From Rhodospirillaceae bacterium (GTDB lineage Bacteria; Pseudomonadota; Alphaproteobacteria; Rhodospirillales; Magnetovibrionaceae), in assembly GCA_029881835.1 (NCBI GenBank), contig JAOULV010000092.1, positions 1-6,050 of the forward strand: 6,050 bases of DNA, written 5' to 3'. The notes below the pieces were generated by a model that saw only the letters and a list, made by a program, of their open reading frames with translations, had not been told where the DNA came from and did not search any database. Every line of letters starts with the position of its first letter. Position 1 is the first letter of the stretch. Both the position numbers and the translations under genes were made by a program. Of the stretch, positions 1 to 6,050 are shown piece by piece.

Positions 1-1
1 C

Positions 2-1375
2 ATGGCCAAGTTTGATTATGACCTTTTGACAATCGGTGCCGGTTCGGGCGGGGTCAGGGCATCTAGGCTTTCTTCCGGATTTGGCGCGCGGGTTGGGATA
101 ATTGAAAATTCCCGCGTCGGCGGCACCTGCGTAATGCGCGGGTGCGTGCCGAAAAAGCTTTTGGTTTACGGTTCGCGCTTTGCCCTTGATTTTGAAGACG
201 CGCGTGGTTTCGGCTGGCAATTGAACGAACCTGTTTTTGATTGGGCAAAACTTATAACTGACAAAAACCGCGAACTGGACAGGTTGGAAAATGTTTATGG
301 CCGTATTTTGCGGGAAAATGGCGTCAATCATATAGCAGGGACCGGGCGGATAACCGGCCCCAACACGGTTGAGGTAACCGGGGAAAATGGCACAAAAGAA
401 TATAGTGCCAAAAAAATACTTATAACCACCGGTGGCTGGCCCTATTTACCGCAGATCCCCGGTGTCGAACATACCATCACATCAAACGAAGCCTTGGAAT
501 TAGAAACATTGCCAAAACATCTGGTAATTGTTGGCGGTGGTTATATCGCGGTTGAATTTGCCGGCATATTCAATGCCCTTGGGGTCAAGGTAACAATAAT
601 CATCCGCGCCGGAAATATATTGCGCGGGTTTGATGAAGATATTCGCGATACATTATCTGAAGAAATGGAAAAAGCGGGAATAACAATTAATCGTGAATGC
701 ACCGTGCGCGGAATTGAACAAACCGAAAATGGCTATTCTTTGCGTTTGCATGGTACCGAAACAATTGAATGCGATAAAATAATGTATGCCACCGGGCGCA
801 CACCAAATACGTTTGGTCTGGGTTTAGATGTGGTTGGTGTAAATGTGGATGACAATGGCGCAATTAAAGTTGATGAAAACTACCAAACAAATGTTCCGTC
901 CATATTTGCTTTGGGCGATGTTACCAACCGTATAAACCTGACCCCCGTTGCCATTAACGAAGGTGTCGCCTTTGCCAACACACAATTTAATTCAAACCCG
1001 ATGGTTATGGATTATGCCCACGTTCCGGCTGCGGTTTTTAGTGCGCCACCGGTGGGAACCGTGGGTTTGAGCGAAACCGAGGCCCGGCAAGACGGTGAAG
1101 TCGATATTTACATGTCACGCTTTCGCCCGATGAAACACACCCTTTCCGGTCGCAATGCCCATTCGATGATGAAGCTGGTGGTAATGCGCGAAAGCGGCCG
1201 GGTGGTTGGTTGCCACATGGTTGGCGACGATGCCCCCGAAATAATTCAAGGGTTCGCCGTGGCCATAAAGGCAGGCGCCACCAAGGCACAGTTTGATGCC
1301 ACCGTGGGCATTCACCCTACGGCTGCCGAAGAATTTGTCACCATGCGTGAAAAGCTGCCCGATCATGGCCACTAA
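2..1375 (+). CDS. gor: Glutathione-disulfide reductase (NADPH)
   Basis: Cytosolic FAD flavoenzyme that reduces glutathione disulfide to two glutathiones with NADPH. The 457-residue protein is full length for the family. Visible in order are the N-terminal FAD-binding Rossmann motif GAGSGG (residues 12-17), the redox-active disulfide C43/C48 in GGTCVMRGCVPKK, and the second nucleotide-binding motif GGGYIAVEFAG in the middle. Two arginines follow in IIIRAGNILRGFDED, as expected for NADPH rather than NADH. The second FAD motif FALGDV comes next, and the C-terminal dimerisation domain carries the His438/Glu443 pair in HPTAAEE. The Arg between the redox cysteines (MRGC) is typical of the plant, cyanobacterial and alphaproteobacterial branch, as opposed to NVGC in the E. 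coli type. The ATG at position 2 gives the usual N-terminus (MAKFDYDLLTIGAGSGG), but any ribosome binding site lies outside the window. The next gene follows on the same strand after 126 nt, so co-transcription is possible but not shown. Confidence 0.96.
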   Translation: MAKFDYDLLTIGAGSGGVRASRLSSGFGARVGIIENSRVGGTCVMRGCVPKKLLVYGSRFALDFEDARGFGWQLNEPVFDWAKLITDKNRELDRLENVYGRILRENGVNHIAGTGRITGPNTVEVTGENGTKEYSAKKILITTGGWPYLPQIPGVEHTITSNEALELETLPKHLVIVGGGYIAVEFAGIFNALGVKVTIIIRAGNILRGFDEDIRDTLSEEMEKAGITINRECTVRGIEQTENGYSLRLHGTETIECDKIMYATGRTPNTFGLGLDVVGVNVDDNGAIKVDENYQTNVPSIFALGDVTNRINLTPVAINEGVAFANTQFNSNPMVMDYAHVPAAVFSAPPVGTVGLSETEARQDGEVDIYMSRFRPMKHTLSGRNAHSMMKLVVMRESGRVVGCHMVGDDAPEIIQGFAVAIKAGATKAQFDATVGIHPTAAEEFVTMREKLPDHGH

Positions 1376-1390
1376 TTAGCTAGGCATAGA

Positions 1391-1467
1391 GGCAAGGCGG
1401 TCAATTAAATCCTTAAAAATGGTCATTTATACTGGAAAATGGCTAAAAAGGGGCGTATAGCCTTGCC
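1391..1467. repeat. 8-bp inverted repeat in the gor/DAHP synthase gap
   Basis: GGCAAGGC at 1391-1398 is the exact reverse complement of GCCTTGCC at 1460-1467, with 61 nt between the arms. No run of T follows the right arm, so it does not look like an intrinsic terminator for gor. It could be a long-range RNA stem in the leader of the DAHP synthase mRNA, a spaced operator, or chance. The sequence is plain; the function is unknown. Confidence 0.35.
1405..1433 (+). promoter_or_regulatory. Weak candidate promoter for the DAHP synthase gene
   Basis: TATACT at 1428-1433 matches the -10 consensus at five of six positions. TTAAAT at 1405-1410, 17 nt upstream, is a poor -35 (three of six matches to TTGACA). 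If used, transcription would start near 1440, leaving a leader of about 60 nt before the start codon. It is the best pair I could find in this gap, but such matches are common in AT-rich DNA. The gene could instead be read through from gor. Confidence 0.2.
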
Positions 1468-1485
1468 CTTAATGCTTTAAAACAA

Positions 1486-1492
1486 AAGAGGT
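1486..1492 (+). promoter_or_regulatory. Ribosome binding site of the DAHP synthase gene
   Basis: AAGAGGT at 1486-1492 resembles a Shine-Dalgarno sequence. The last G (1491) lies 10 nt before the ATG at 1502, slightly longer than ideal spacing. It supports the 1502 start, which also gives the family's usual N-terminus (W.P.SWR). Confidence 0.55.
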
Positions 1493-1501
1493 AACAAGAC
1501 C

Positions 1502-2884
1502 ATGTCCAAGGAGTGGACCCCAAATAGCTGGCGTGAACGCAAGGCATTGCAAATGCCAAGCTACCCTGACGGCCAAAAATTGACCGAGGCAGAAAAGCGC
1601 CTTGGGGGGTATCCGCCGTTGGTGTTTGCCGGCGAAGCACGCAAGCTTAAGCGTGCGCTGGCCAAGGTCGCCAAGGGTGAGGCATTTTTGTTGCAAGGTG
1701 GTGATTGTGCCGAAAGCTTTGCCGAATTCCACCCCAATAATATTCGCGATACCTTCCGTGTGCTTTTGCAGATGGCGGTTGTGCTTACCTATGGTGCCGC
1801 TTGCCCGGTAGTAAAGGTCGGGCGTATGGCCGGACAGTTTGCCAAACCCAGAAGCGATGATAACGAAACCATAAACGGTGTGACCCTTCCAGCGTATCGT
1901 GGCGATATTGTTAACGGCATTGAATTTGACGAAAAGTCACGCGTACCAGACCCCGAACGCATGGTGCAGGCATATAACCAGTCGGCCTCAACATTAAACC
2001 TGTTGCGCGCTTTCGCCCAAGGCGGCTATGCCGATTTGCATAAAGTTCAGCAATGGAATTTAGGCTTTGTTGCCAATGGTCAATCGGGCGATCGTTACCG
2101 CGATATGTGCCAGCGTTTGTCTGAAACCTTGGATTTCATGGCGGCCTGCGGTCTAACATCGGAAACCACCCCGCAAATAAGGGAAACAGATTTTTTTACT
2201 TCGCATGAAGCGCTATTGCTTAACTACGAAGAAGCAATGACCCGTGTTGATTCAATTTCCGGTAAATGGTATGACACTGCGGCGCATATGCTGTGGGTGG
2301 GTGATCGCACCCGCCAACTTGATGGCGCACACATTGAATATCTTAAAGGCATTGCCAACCCGGTCGGTTCTAAAATCGGGCCAACCACCACACCCGATGA
2401 TTTGTTGCGTTTGATTGATGCGCTAAACCCAAATAATGAACCGGGTCGCCTGACGTTAATTACCCGCATGGGTGCAGATGGTTTAGCTAAAGCGTTGCCT
2501 GAACTTATTCGCGCGGTTCAACGTGAAGGCAAAAGCGTAGTTTGGGCGTGTGACCCGATGCACGCCAATACGGTCAAAAGCTCTAACGGTTATAAGACCC
2601 GACATTTCGACGCAATCCTTGCCGAGGTTCGCGGATTTTTTGAAGTGCACAAAGCCGAAGGCAGCCATGCCGGTGGCGTTCATTTTGAAATGACCGGCCA
2701 AGACGTTACCGAATGCGTTGGCGGGGCGCAGGATATTACCGAAGATAACTTATCGGCGCGCTACCACACCCATTGCGATCCGCGCCTTAATGCCGAACAA
2801 TCGTTAGAGTTGGCATTTCTTTTGGCCGAACAGCTAAAAGATGACCGCGCCAAATTGCGCGCGGCGACCAATAGCAACGATTAA
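1502..2884 (+). CDS. aroG: Class II 3-deoxy-7-phosphoheptulonate (DAHP) synthase
   Basis: Condenses phosphoenolpyruvate and erythrose 4-phosphate to DAHP, the first committed step of the shikimate pathway to chorismate and the aromatic amino acids; cytosolic. At 460 residues it is full length for the class II (plant/mycobacterial type) family, which is unrelated in sequence to E. coli AroF/G/H. The N-terminus has the family signature W5-T-P-N-S-W-R. By comparison with the known mycobacterial enzyme, the metal ligands are Cys69 (LLQGGDCAESF), His354 (WACDPMH), Glu396 (HFEMTGQ) and Asp426 (HTHCDP). Substrate-binding motifs GRMAGQFAKPRS (107-118), LWVGDRTR (264-271), GSKIGPTTTP (289-298) and TRMG (321-324) are intact. 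Feedback control by aromatic amino acids is common in the family but cannot be read from this sequence. The symbol aroG is one of several used for class II enzymes. The gene lies downstream of gor and converges with an opposite-strand gene 15 nt after its stop. Confidence 0.96.
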   Translation: MSKEWTPNSWRERKALQMPSYPDGQKLTEAEKRLGGYPPLVFAGEARKLKRALAKVAKGEAFLLQGGDCAESFAEFHPNNIRDTFRVLLQMAVVLTYGAACPVVKVGRMAGQFAKPRSDDNETINGVTLPAYRGDIVNGIEFDEKSRVPDPERMVQAYNQSASTLNLLRAFAQGGYADLHKVQQWNLGFVANGQSGDRYRDMCQRLSETLDFMAACGLTSETTPQIRETDFFTSHEALLLNYEEAMTRVDSISGKWYDTAAHMLWVGDRTRQLDGAHIEYLKGIANPVGSKIGPTTTPDDLLRLIDALNPNNEPGRLTLITRMGADGLAKALPELIRAVQREGKSVVWACDPMHANTVKSSNGYKTRHFDAILAEVRGFFEVHKAEGSHAGGVHFEMTGQDVTECVGGAQDITEDNLSARYHTHCDPRLNAEQSLELAFLLAEQLKDDRAKLRAATNSND

Positions 2885-2899
2885 GCATATTTTTTTGAA

Positions 2900-3709
2900 T
2901 TAGCTAAGCCGCTCAAGGATAGCGGTTATTTCATCGCGCTTGGTATCTGGATGGCGGCGCTTTAGGCGCTTCCATTCTTGTGCATCATTGACGGCGACTT
3001 TCAGGTCATGAAGTAATGCGTTTATTAACCTAATAAACGATATGTGATCCATTTCCCAGTTGGTTTCAACCTGTGTGGAACCTTGGGCCAGGGGGGCAAG
3101 GTTGGCGTTGACCAGCTGAATAAACCAACTGGTTCTTTTTTTTGTGTCGTTAAATTGCCACGCGATTGCTAGCTGGGCATCAACGATTATGTCTTTCATT
3201 TCTTGGTTCTGATCAAGCAAATCCCAATCAACCGGGATTATTCCTTTCATTACTTGGTTCATTATTTTATCCGAACGCGCATGAAAATTAGCCATCGCTT
3301 CGGGGCCAAGCAACATATTTAGGGCCAAGAAAAAACCGGGGAGAAAGCGCCTGGGGAATGTTCCATGGGGGATGCCCTCTCTATCTTTGACCATAAGCAT
3401 GCTGTCAAAACGTTTGACCATAAGCCTATCGAATGCAGGTCTTTTTATCTGGTTCCATTTAAGATCTTCTTGTTCGCGCGCCGCATCATTAAATGCCATT
3501 TCAAAAACTTCTGTTAGTTCGGCGGTTTTTTCCCTGAATGATACGTCCAGTTCATCAAGGTCGGGCAGGGTTAAAAATCCACCACGTTTGCGGGCCTCGG
3601 TTTTTAAGGTCGCGGCAAAGGCCGAAATTACCGCTTCGGCCATGGCGCGTGAACGGGCGCGATTTTTTTCACGGGTAAGCTTAGGCGATACTGGTGGCGC
3701 TTCACGCAT
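2900..3709 (-). CDS. Uncharacterised protein, second gene of a paralogous pair
   Basis: I do not recognise this 269-residue protein. It is charged and looks almost wholly alpha-helical, with a basic N-terminus (KLTREKNRARSRAMA). No signal peptide is visible. The only strongly apolar stretch is about 11-14 residues around GFFLALNMLLG (125-135), short for a membrane span. It aligns along most of its length with the protein encoded just upstream. Shared blocks are RAMA..V...F (21-31), RR.L.GFF..L....G.E (120-137), a DW pair (161-162), KR..W (191-195), N.NL.P (201-206), NWEMD (217-221) and a C-terminal helix E-I-T-A-I-L-E-R-L (260-268). No catalytic motif, metal-binding cluster or nucleotide-binding loop is evident. 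The ATG follows the upstream gene's stop by only 5 nt (CCACC), with at best a weak AGAAG inside that gene's end, so translational coupling is likely. It is almost certainly a real gene given the conserved similarity between the two proteins. Confidence 0.85.
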   Translation of the reverse strand: MREAPPVSPKLTREKNRARSRAMAEAVISAFAATLKTEARKRGGFLTLPDLDELDVSFREKTAELTEVFEMAFNDAAREQEDLKWNQIKRPAFDRLMVKRFDSMLMVKDREGIPHGTFPRRFLPGFFLALNMLLGPEAMANFHARSDKIMNQVMKGIIPVDWDLLDQNQEMKDIIVDAQLAIAWQFNDTKKRTSWFIQLVNANLAPLAQGSTQVETNWEMDHISFIRLINALLHDLKVAVNDAQEWKRLKRRHPDTKRDEITAILERLS

Positions 3710-3714
3710 GGTGG

Positions 3715-4539
3715 TTAAACTTCTGCTTTATCGAGCGATGTTAAGACCGCAATCAATTCTTGAACTTGTTCCTTGCCGTAACGTTGAATAAGTACGGCCG
3801 CTGATTCTTTATCTTTTAATCGTGGTTTAAATCCGGAAAATAGTTCACGCAAAAGCATGAATGTTCCACGTTCATCAAGTTCCCAATTATTGACTGCCGG
3901 GCCTTCAAAATCATAATCATCGGCTGGGGACAGGTCATTATTTATCATTGTTCGTATCCACACGGCACGTTTATGAACATTGCCCATGTGCGGCATCATG
4001 CCCATTAGCAAATCATCAACTGCGGTCATTACTGCTGGTGTTTTATAAACATCTTCCCAGTTGAATTTTCCGCCACTGGTTTTTTTAAGGTTATTAATTG
4101 TATCAATGCATGTTTGTTTCCCAACGTTGCCGCCTTCGGCGCCGGTCATTTTTTCCAATGTGGAAAACAGACCTTTTAGCATACGTCTTGAAAGATAATT
4201 CCCGCTTGCGCTTAATTGTCCTTCAGGCGGGAACAGTTTGCCAATATGCATGACAATTATTTTTCTAAATGGTTCGCGTCTGGAGCCATCAAACATTTCC
4301 TGTTCTTGCAAGGTCAGGCAAGATTGGTATTGCTTGGCATAAACTGCCGGATCGGACTTTAAGCGGCCATCTTTGTAGCCAATAAGAAAATTGTTGATAT
4401 CTTTCGTGGTGATGCCCGCCTCAGAACGGGTAACCATTTCAATTAGCTGTTCGGTAAAATCGTCCAGCACACTTGATGCCATTGCCCGGCAGGCGGCACT
4501 GCCACTGCGTTTATCAGCCTTGTTGGGACTGTCATTCAT
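3715..4539 (-). CDS. Uncharacterised protein, first gene of a paralogous pair
   Basis: This 274-residue protein is also unrecognised. It appears mostly alpha-helical and soluble, without a signal peptide or membrane segment. It matches its downstream neighbour in the blocks RAMA..V...F (18-28), RR.L.G.F..L....G.E (118-135), NW (160-161), KR..W (190-194), N.DL.P (200-205), NWELD (218-222) and the final helix E-L-I-A-V-L-T-S-L (261-269). The spacing between blocks is nearly constant, with small shifts only. The segment after the RAMA helix (about residues 40-90) is the most diverged. The start at 4539 has GGGGAA 8 nt upstream, a weak Shine-Dalgarno match. Met20 in RAMA is an alternative start but has no evident ribosome binding site, and the paralog also extends upstream of that point. 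The gene is first in a probable two-gene operon and divergent from nadE. I found no convincing promoter in its upstream region. Confidence 0.86.
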   Translation of the reverse strand: MNDSPNKADKRSGSAACRAMASSVLDDFTEQLIEMVTRSEAGITTKDINNFLIGYKDGRLKSDPAVYAKQYQSCLTLQEQEMFDGSRREPFRKIIVMHIGKLFPPEGQLSASGNYLSRRMLKGLFSTLEKMTGAEGGNVGKQTCIDTINNLKKTSGGKFNWEDVYKTPAVMTAVDDLLMGMMPHMGNVHKRAVWIRTMINNDLSPADDYDFEGPAVNNWELDERGTFMLLRELFSGFKPRLKDKESAAVLIQRYGKEQVQELIAVLTSLDKAEV

Positions 4540-4785
4540 TTTGGCGGTTCCCCACGATTTTTTGTATTCATTCCCTGCTTTTGCCTATGAAAACATGTTA
4601 CAGGCCGCCTTTCCAGATGTTTCGGGCCATTTATTGAATATGGGTGCATATGGGGATGATGATTTCCCCCATTTTGCCCTAATATATGGCTCAATTAGCA
4701 ATTTTATGAGCCATACCCCTAGCCGCCCTGATAAAAAAAGGGCAAAAGTTTAAGCATTCGCCCGTCTATCTTTAAGAGCAGTACG
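4540..4785. other. Divergent intergenic region upstream of nadE
   Basis: These 246 nt separate the start of the - strand pair from nadE and must hold the promoter of the pair and probably that of nadE. Reading both strands I found no -35/-10 pair good enough to name. Visible elements are the palindrome AACATGTT (4592-4599), the perfect 9-bp inverted repeat at 4685-4715, and a short GCCCT/AGGGC stem (4725-4743) around an A-rich loop. An open frame runs through it on the + strand but lacks support as a gene. Confidence 0.6.
4685..4715. repeat. Perfect 9-bp inverted repeat (possible operator or hairpin)
   Basis: TATGGCTCA (4685-4693) and TGAGCCATA (4707-4715) are exact reverse complements around a 13-nt AT-rich centre. 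No T run follows on either strand, so it is not an intrinsic terminator. Its position, 70 nt before the nadE start and about 145 nt before the start of the divergent gene, fits a dyad operator for a dimeric regulator or a hairpin in the nadE leader. Which of these, if either, cannot be decided here. Confidence 0.45.
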
Positions 4786-6050
4786 ATGAAAATAACAATT
4801 GCCCAACTAAACCCCAAGGTCGGGGACATTGACGCCAATCTTGCCCTTATCAGGAAGGCAAGGACCATGGCGGCCATGGGCGGTGCCGATTTGGTCGTCT
4901 ATAGCGAATTGGTCGTTTCCGGTTACCCGCCAGAAGATTTGGTAAAAAAGGCAAGCTTTCATAGTTCTTGCAAAAAAGCAGTAATGGATTTGGCCGCTGA
5001 CACCAAAGACGGTGGCCCGGCCATGCTTATCAGTGCACCGTGGCCGGAAAATGGAAAACTTTATAATGCTGCCTTGTTGCTGGATGGTGGGGAATTAACC
5101 GCGGTAATAGCAAAATGTAAGTTACCTAATTATGGCGTGTTTGATGAGGTGCGTCTTTTTGATGCGGGCCCGTGTCCAACTGCGACACAATTTCGCGGGC
5201 ATAAGCTTGGCATCATGACCTGCGAAGACATGTGGGATGGGGTGGCGACAAAATCTCTTGTTGATAGCGGGGCAGAGTTGCTGGTGGTGTTAAATGCATC
5301 ACCATTTGAAATAGACAAACCAAACGACCGCATCAAACTTGCCACCCAGCGGGCCAAAGAAAGCGGATTAACGTTGGTTTATGTTAATCAGGTTGGCGGG
5401 CAAGACGAATTGGTTTTTGATGGCGCGTCGTTTGTAATGGATGCAAAGGGAAAGCTTAAATCACGGCTTCCTGCTTTTGTTTCTTCGATTGAAACCGTTT
5501 CTTTTTTATCTGATGGTGGGTTTAAGCCGCTTGAGACAACAATCAATATTGATATGAACAAAGACGAAGCTATTTATAGTGCATTGGTTGTGGGGCTTCG
5601 TGATTATGTAAATAAAAACTTTTTCCCTGGCGTTATGATTGGTCTTTCCGGCGGGGTAGATAGTGCGCTAAGTGCGGCCATTGCGGTTGATGCATTGGGG
5701 GCCGAGCGGGTGCATTGTGTAATGATGCCGTCACCCTATACATCACAAGAAAGCCTTGAAGACGCGGGCGAAACCGCACGGCTTTTGGGGGTAAAGCTTG
5801 ATACCATTTCAATTGAACCGGCGATGAACGCGTTTGATGAAATAACCAAAGAACAATTTGTGGGGCACCCCAAAGATACCACCGAAGAAAATATTCAGGC
5901 CCGTTCGCGCGGGGTGTTGTTAATGGCTATTTCTAATAAGTTTGGCTACATGGTGCTTTCAACCGGAAACAAATCAGAAATGTCGGTTGGTTATGCCACC
6001 CTATATGGCGATATGTGTGGCGGTTATTCGGTATTGAAAGATGTATATAA
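4786..6050 (+). CDS. nadE: Glutamine-dependent NAD+ synthase, 3' end cut by window
   Basis: Cytosolic enzyme of the last step of NAD+ synthesis: amidates nicotinic acid adenine dinucleotide, using ATP and ammonia from glutamine. The frame is open from the ATG at 4786 to the window end, giving 421 codons. The family is usually about 540-580 residues, so roughly the last quarter is missing. The N-terminal nitrilase-type glutaminase domain (about 1-250) carries the catalytic triad Glu41 (YSELVVSGYPPEDL), Lys110 (KCKLPNYGVFDE) and Cys146 (MTCEDMW). The C-terminal synthetase domain starts near residue 262, with the ATP pyrophosphatase P-loop GLSGGVDS (286-293), then QARSRG (371-376) and STGNKSEMSVGYATLYGDM (392-410), all intact. 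The start is chosen because MKITIAQLNPKVGD is the normal family N-terminus. The Shine-Dalgarno is weak (AAGAG at 4774-4778, 7 nt upstream). The presence of the amidase domain separates this from the short ammonia-dependent NadE. Confidence 0.96.
   Translation, partial: MKITIAQLNPKVGDIDANLALIRKARTMAAMGGADLVVYSELVVSGYPPEDLVKKASFHSSCKKAVMDLAADTKDGGPAMLISAPWPENGKLYNAALLLDGGELTAVIAKCKLPNYGVFDEVRLFDAGPCPTATQFRGHKLGIMTCEDMWDGVATKSLVDSGAELLVVLNASPFEIDKPNDRIKLATQRAKESGLTLVYVNQVGGQDELVFDGASFVMDAKGKLKSRLPAFVSSIETVSFLSDGGFKPLETTINIDMNKDEAIYSALVVGLRDYVNKNFFPGVMIGLSGGVDSALSAAIAVDALGAERVHCVMMPSPYTSQESLEDAGETARLLGVKLDTISIEPAMNAFDEITKEQFVGHPKDTTEENIQARSRGVLLMAISNKFGYMVLSTGNKSEMSVGYATLYGDMCGGYSVLKDVY

Noticed and set aside
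1374..2906. The 9-mer AATTAGCTA occurs at the end of gor (1374-1382) and at the end of the unknown gene (2898-2906)
   Set aside because: Two copies of a short AT-rich word, each overlapping a stop codon, with no flanking similarity. Best explained by chance.
2907..2927. Hairpin AGCCGCT/AGCGGTT just after the DAHP synthase gene, possible terminator
   Set aside because: The 7-bp stem includes a G-U pair in the + strand RNA and is followed only by ATTTC, not a T run. It lies inside the end of the convergent gene, where the stretch encodes the final residues. The T7 run at 2890-2896 lies before the hairpin and has no stem of its own.
3272..3337. Possible membrane segment in the second unknown protein (around GFFLALNMLLG, residues 125-135)
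   Set aside because: The apolar stretch is too short for a span, and the aligned segment in the paralog is amphipathic (GLFSTLEKMTG). It reads better as a buried helix.
3372..3791. 139-residue + strand open frame antisense to both unknown genes
   Set aside because: It is Ser/Arg-rich low-complexity sequence typical of the complement of a coding strand, spans the junction of two real genes and has no plausible start signal.
4725..4743. GCCCT/AGGGC stem with an A-rich loop before nadE, possible riboswitch or terminator
   Set aside because: Only 5 bp, no T tract on either strand, and nothing resembling the conserved core of a known NAD+ riboswitch that I could identify.
4391..4753. 120-residue + strand open frame overlapping the start of the first unknown gene and the intergenic region, with an apolar stretch that mimics a signal peptide
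   Set aside because: Its first half is antisense to a well supported gene, no ribosome binding site precedes its ATG or the internal ATG at 4595, and the protein resembles nothing I know. More likely a chance frame before nadE.

Overview
The window reads as a chromosomal segment of an alphaproteobacterium with moderate GC content (mid-40s percent by eye). This is inferred from the plant/alphaproteobacterial-type glutathione reductase (redox motif GGTCVMRGC), a class II DAHP synthase and a glutamine-dependent NAD+ synthase close together, an order I recall from other Alphaproteobacteria. There are no tRNA or rRNA genes, CRISPR arrays, transposases or phage genes.

Layout: (1) gor, glutathione reductase, + strand, 2-1375, complete. 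(2) A 126-nt gap, 1376-1501, rich in small symmetric elements, leading to (3) a complete class II DAHP synthase gene, 1502-2884, the first step of the shikimate pathway. (4) Two complete genes on the - strand, transcribed 4539 to 3715 and then 3709 to 2900, with 5 nt between them. I do not recognise either protein, but they align with each other along most of their length and so look like an old tandem duplication. They converge on the DAHP synthase gene with a 15-nt gap. (5) A 246-nt divergent intergenic region, 4540-4785, with a perfect 9-bp inverted repeat at 4685-4715. (6) nadE, + strand, starting at 4786 and cut by the window end. Its amidase domain is complete and its synthetase domain is partial.

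The recognised genes are central metabolism: thiol redox balance, aromatic amino acid entry and NAD+ synthesis. They share no pathway, so their proximity looks like conserved neighbourhood rather than a functional system. The least explained content is the paralogous - strand pair. It has no recognisable catalytic motif, signal peptide or convincing membrane segment, and shares a C-terminal core (KR..W, then N.[DN]L.P, then NWE[LM]D). No complete new system can be claimed from the sequence alone.
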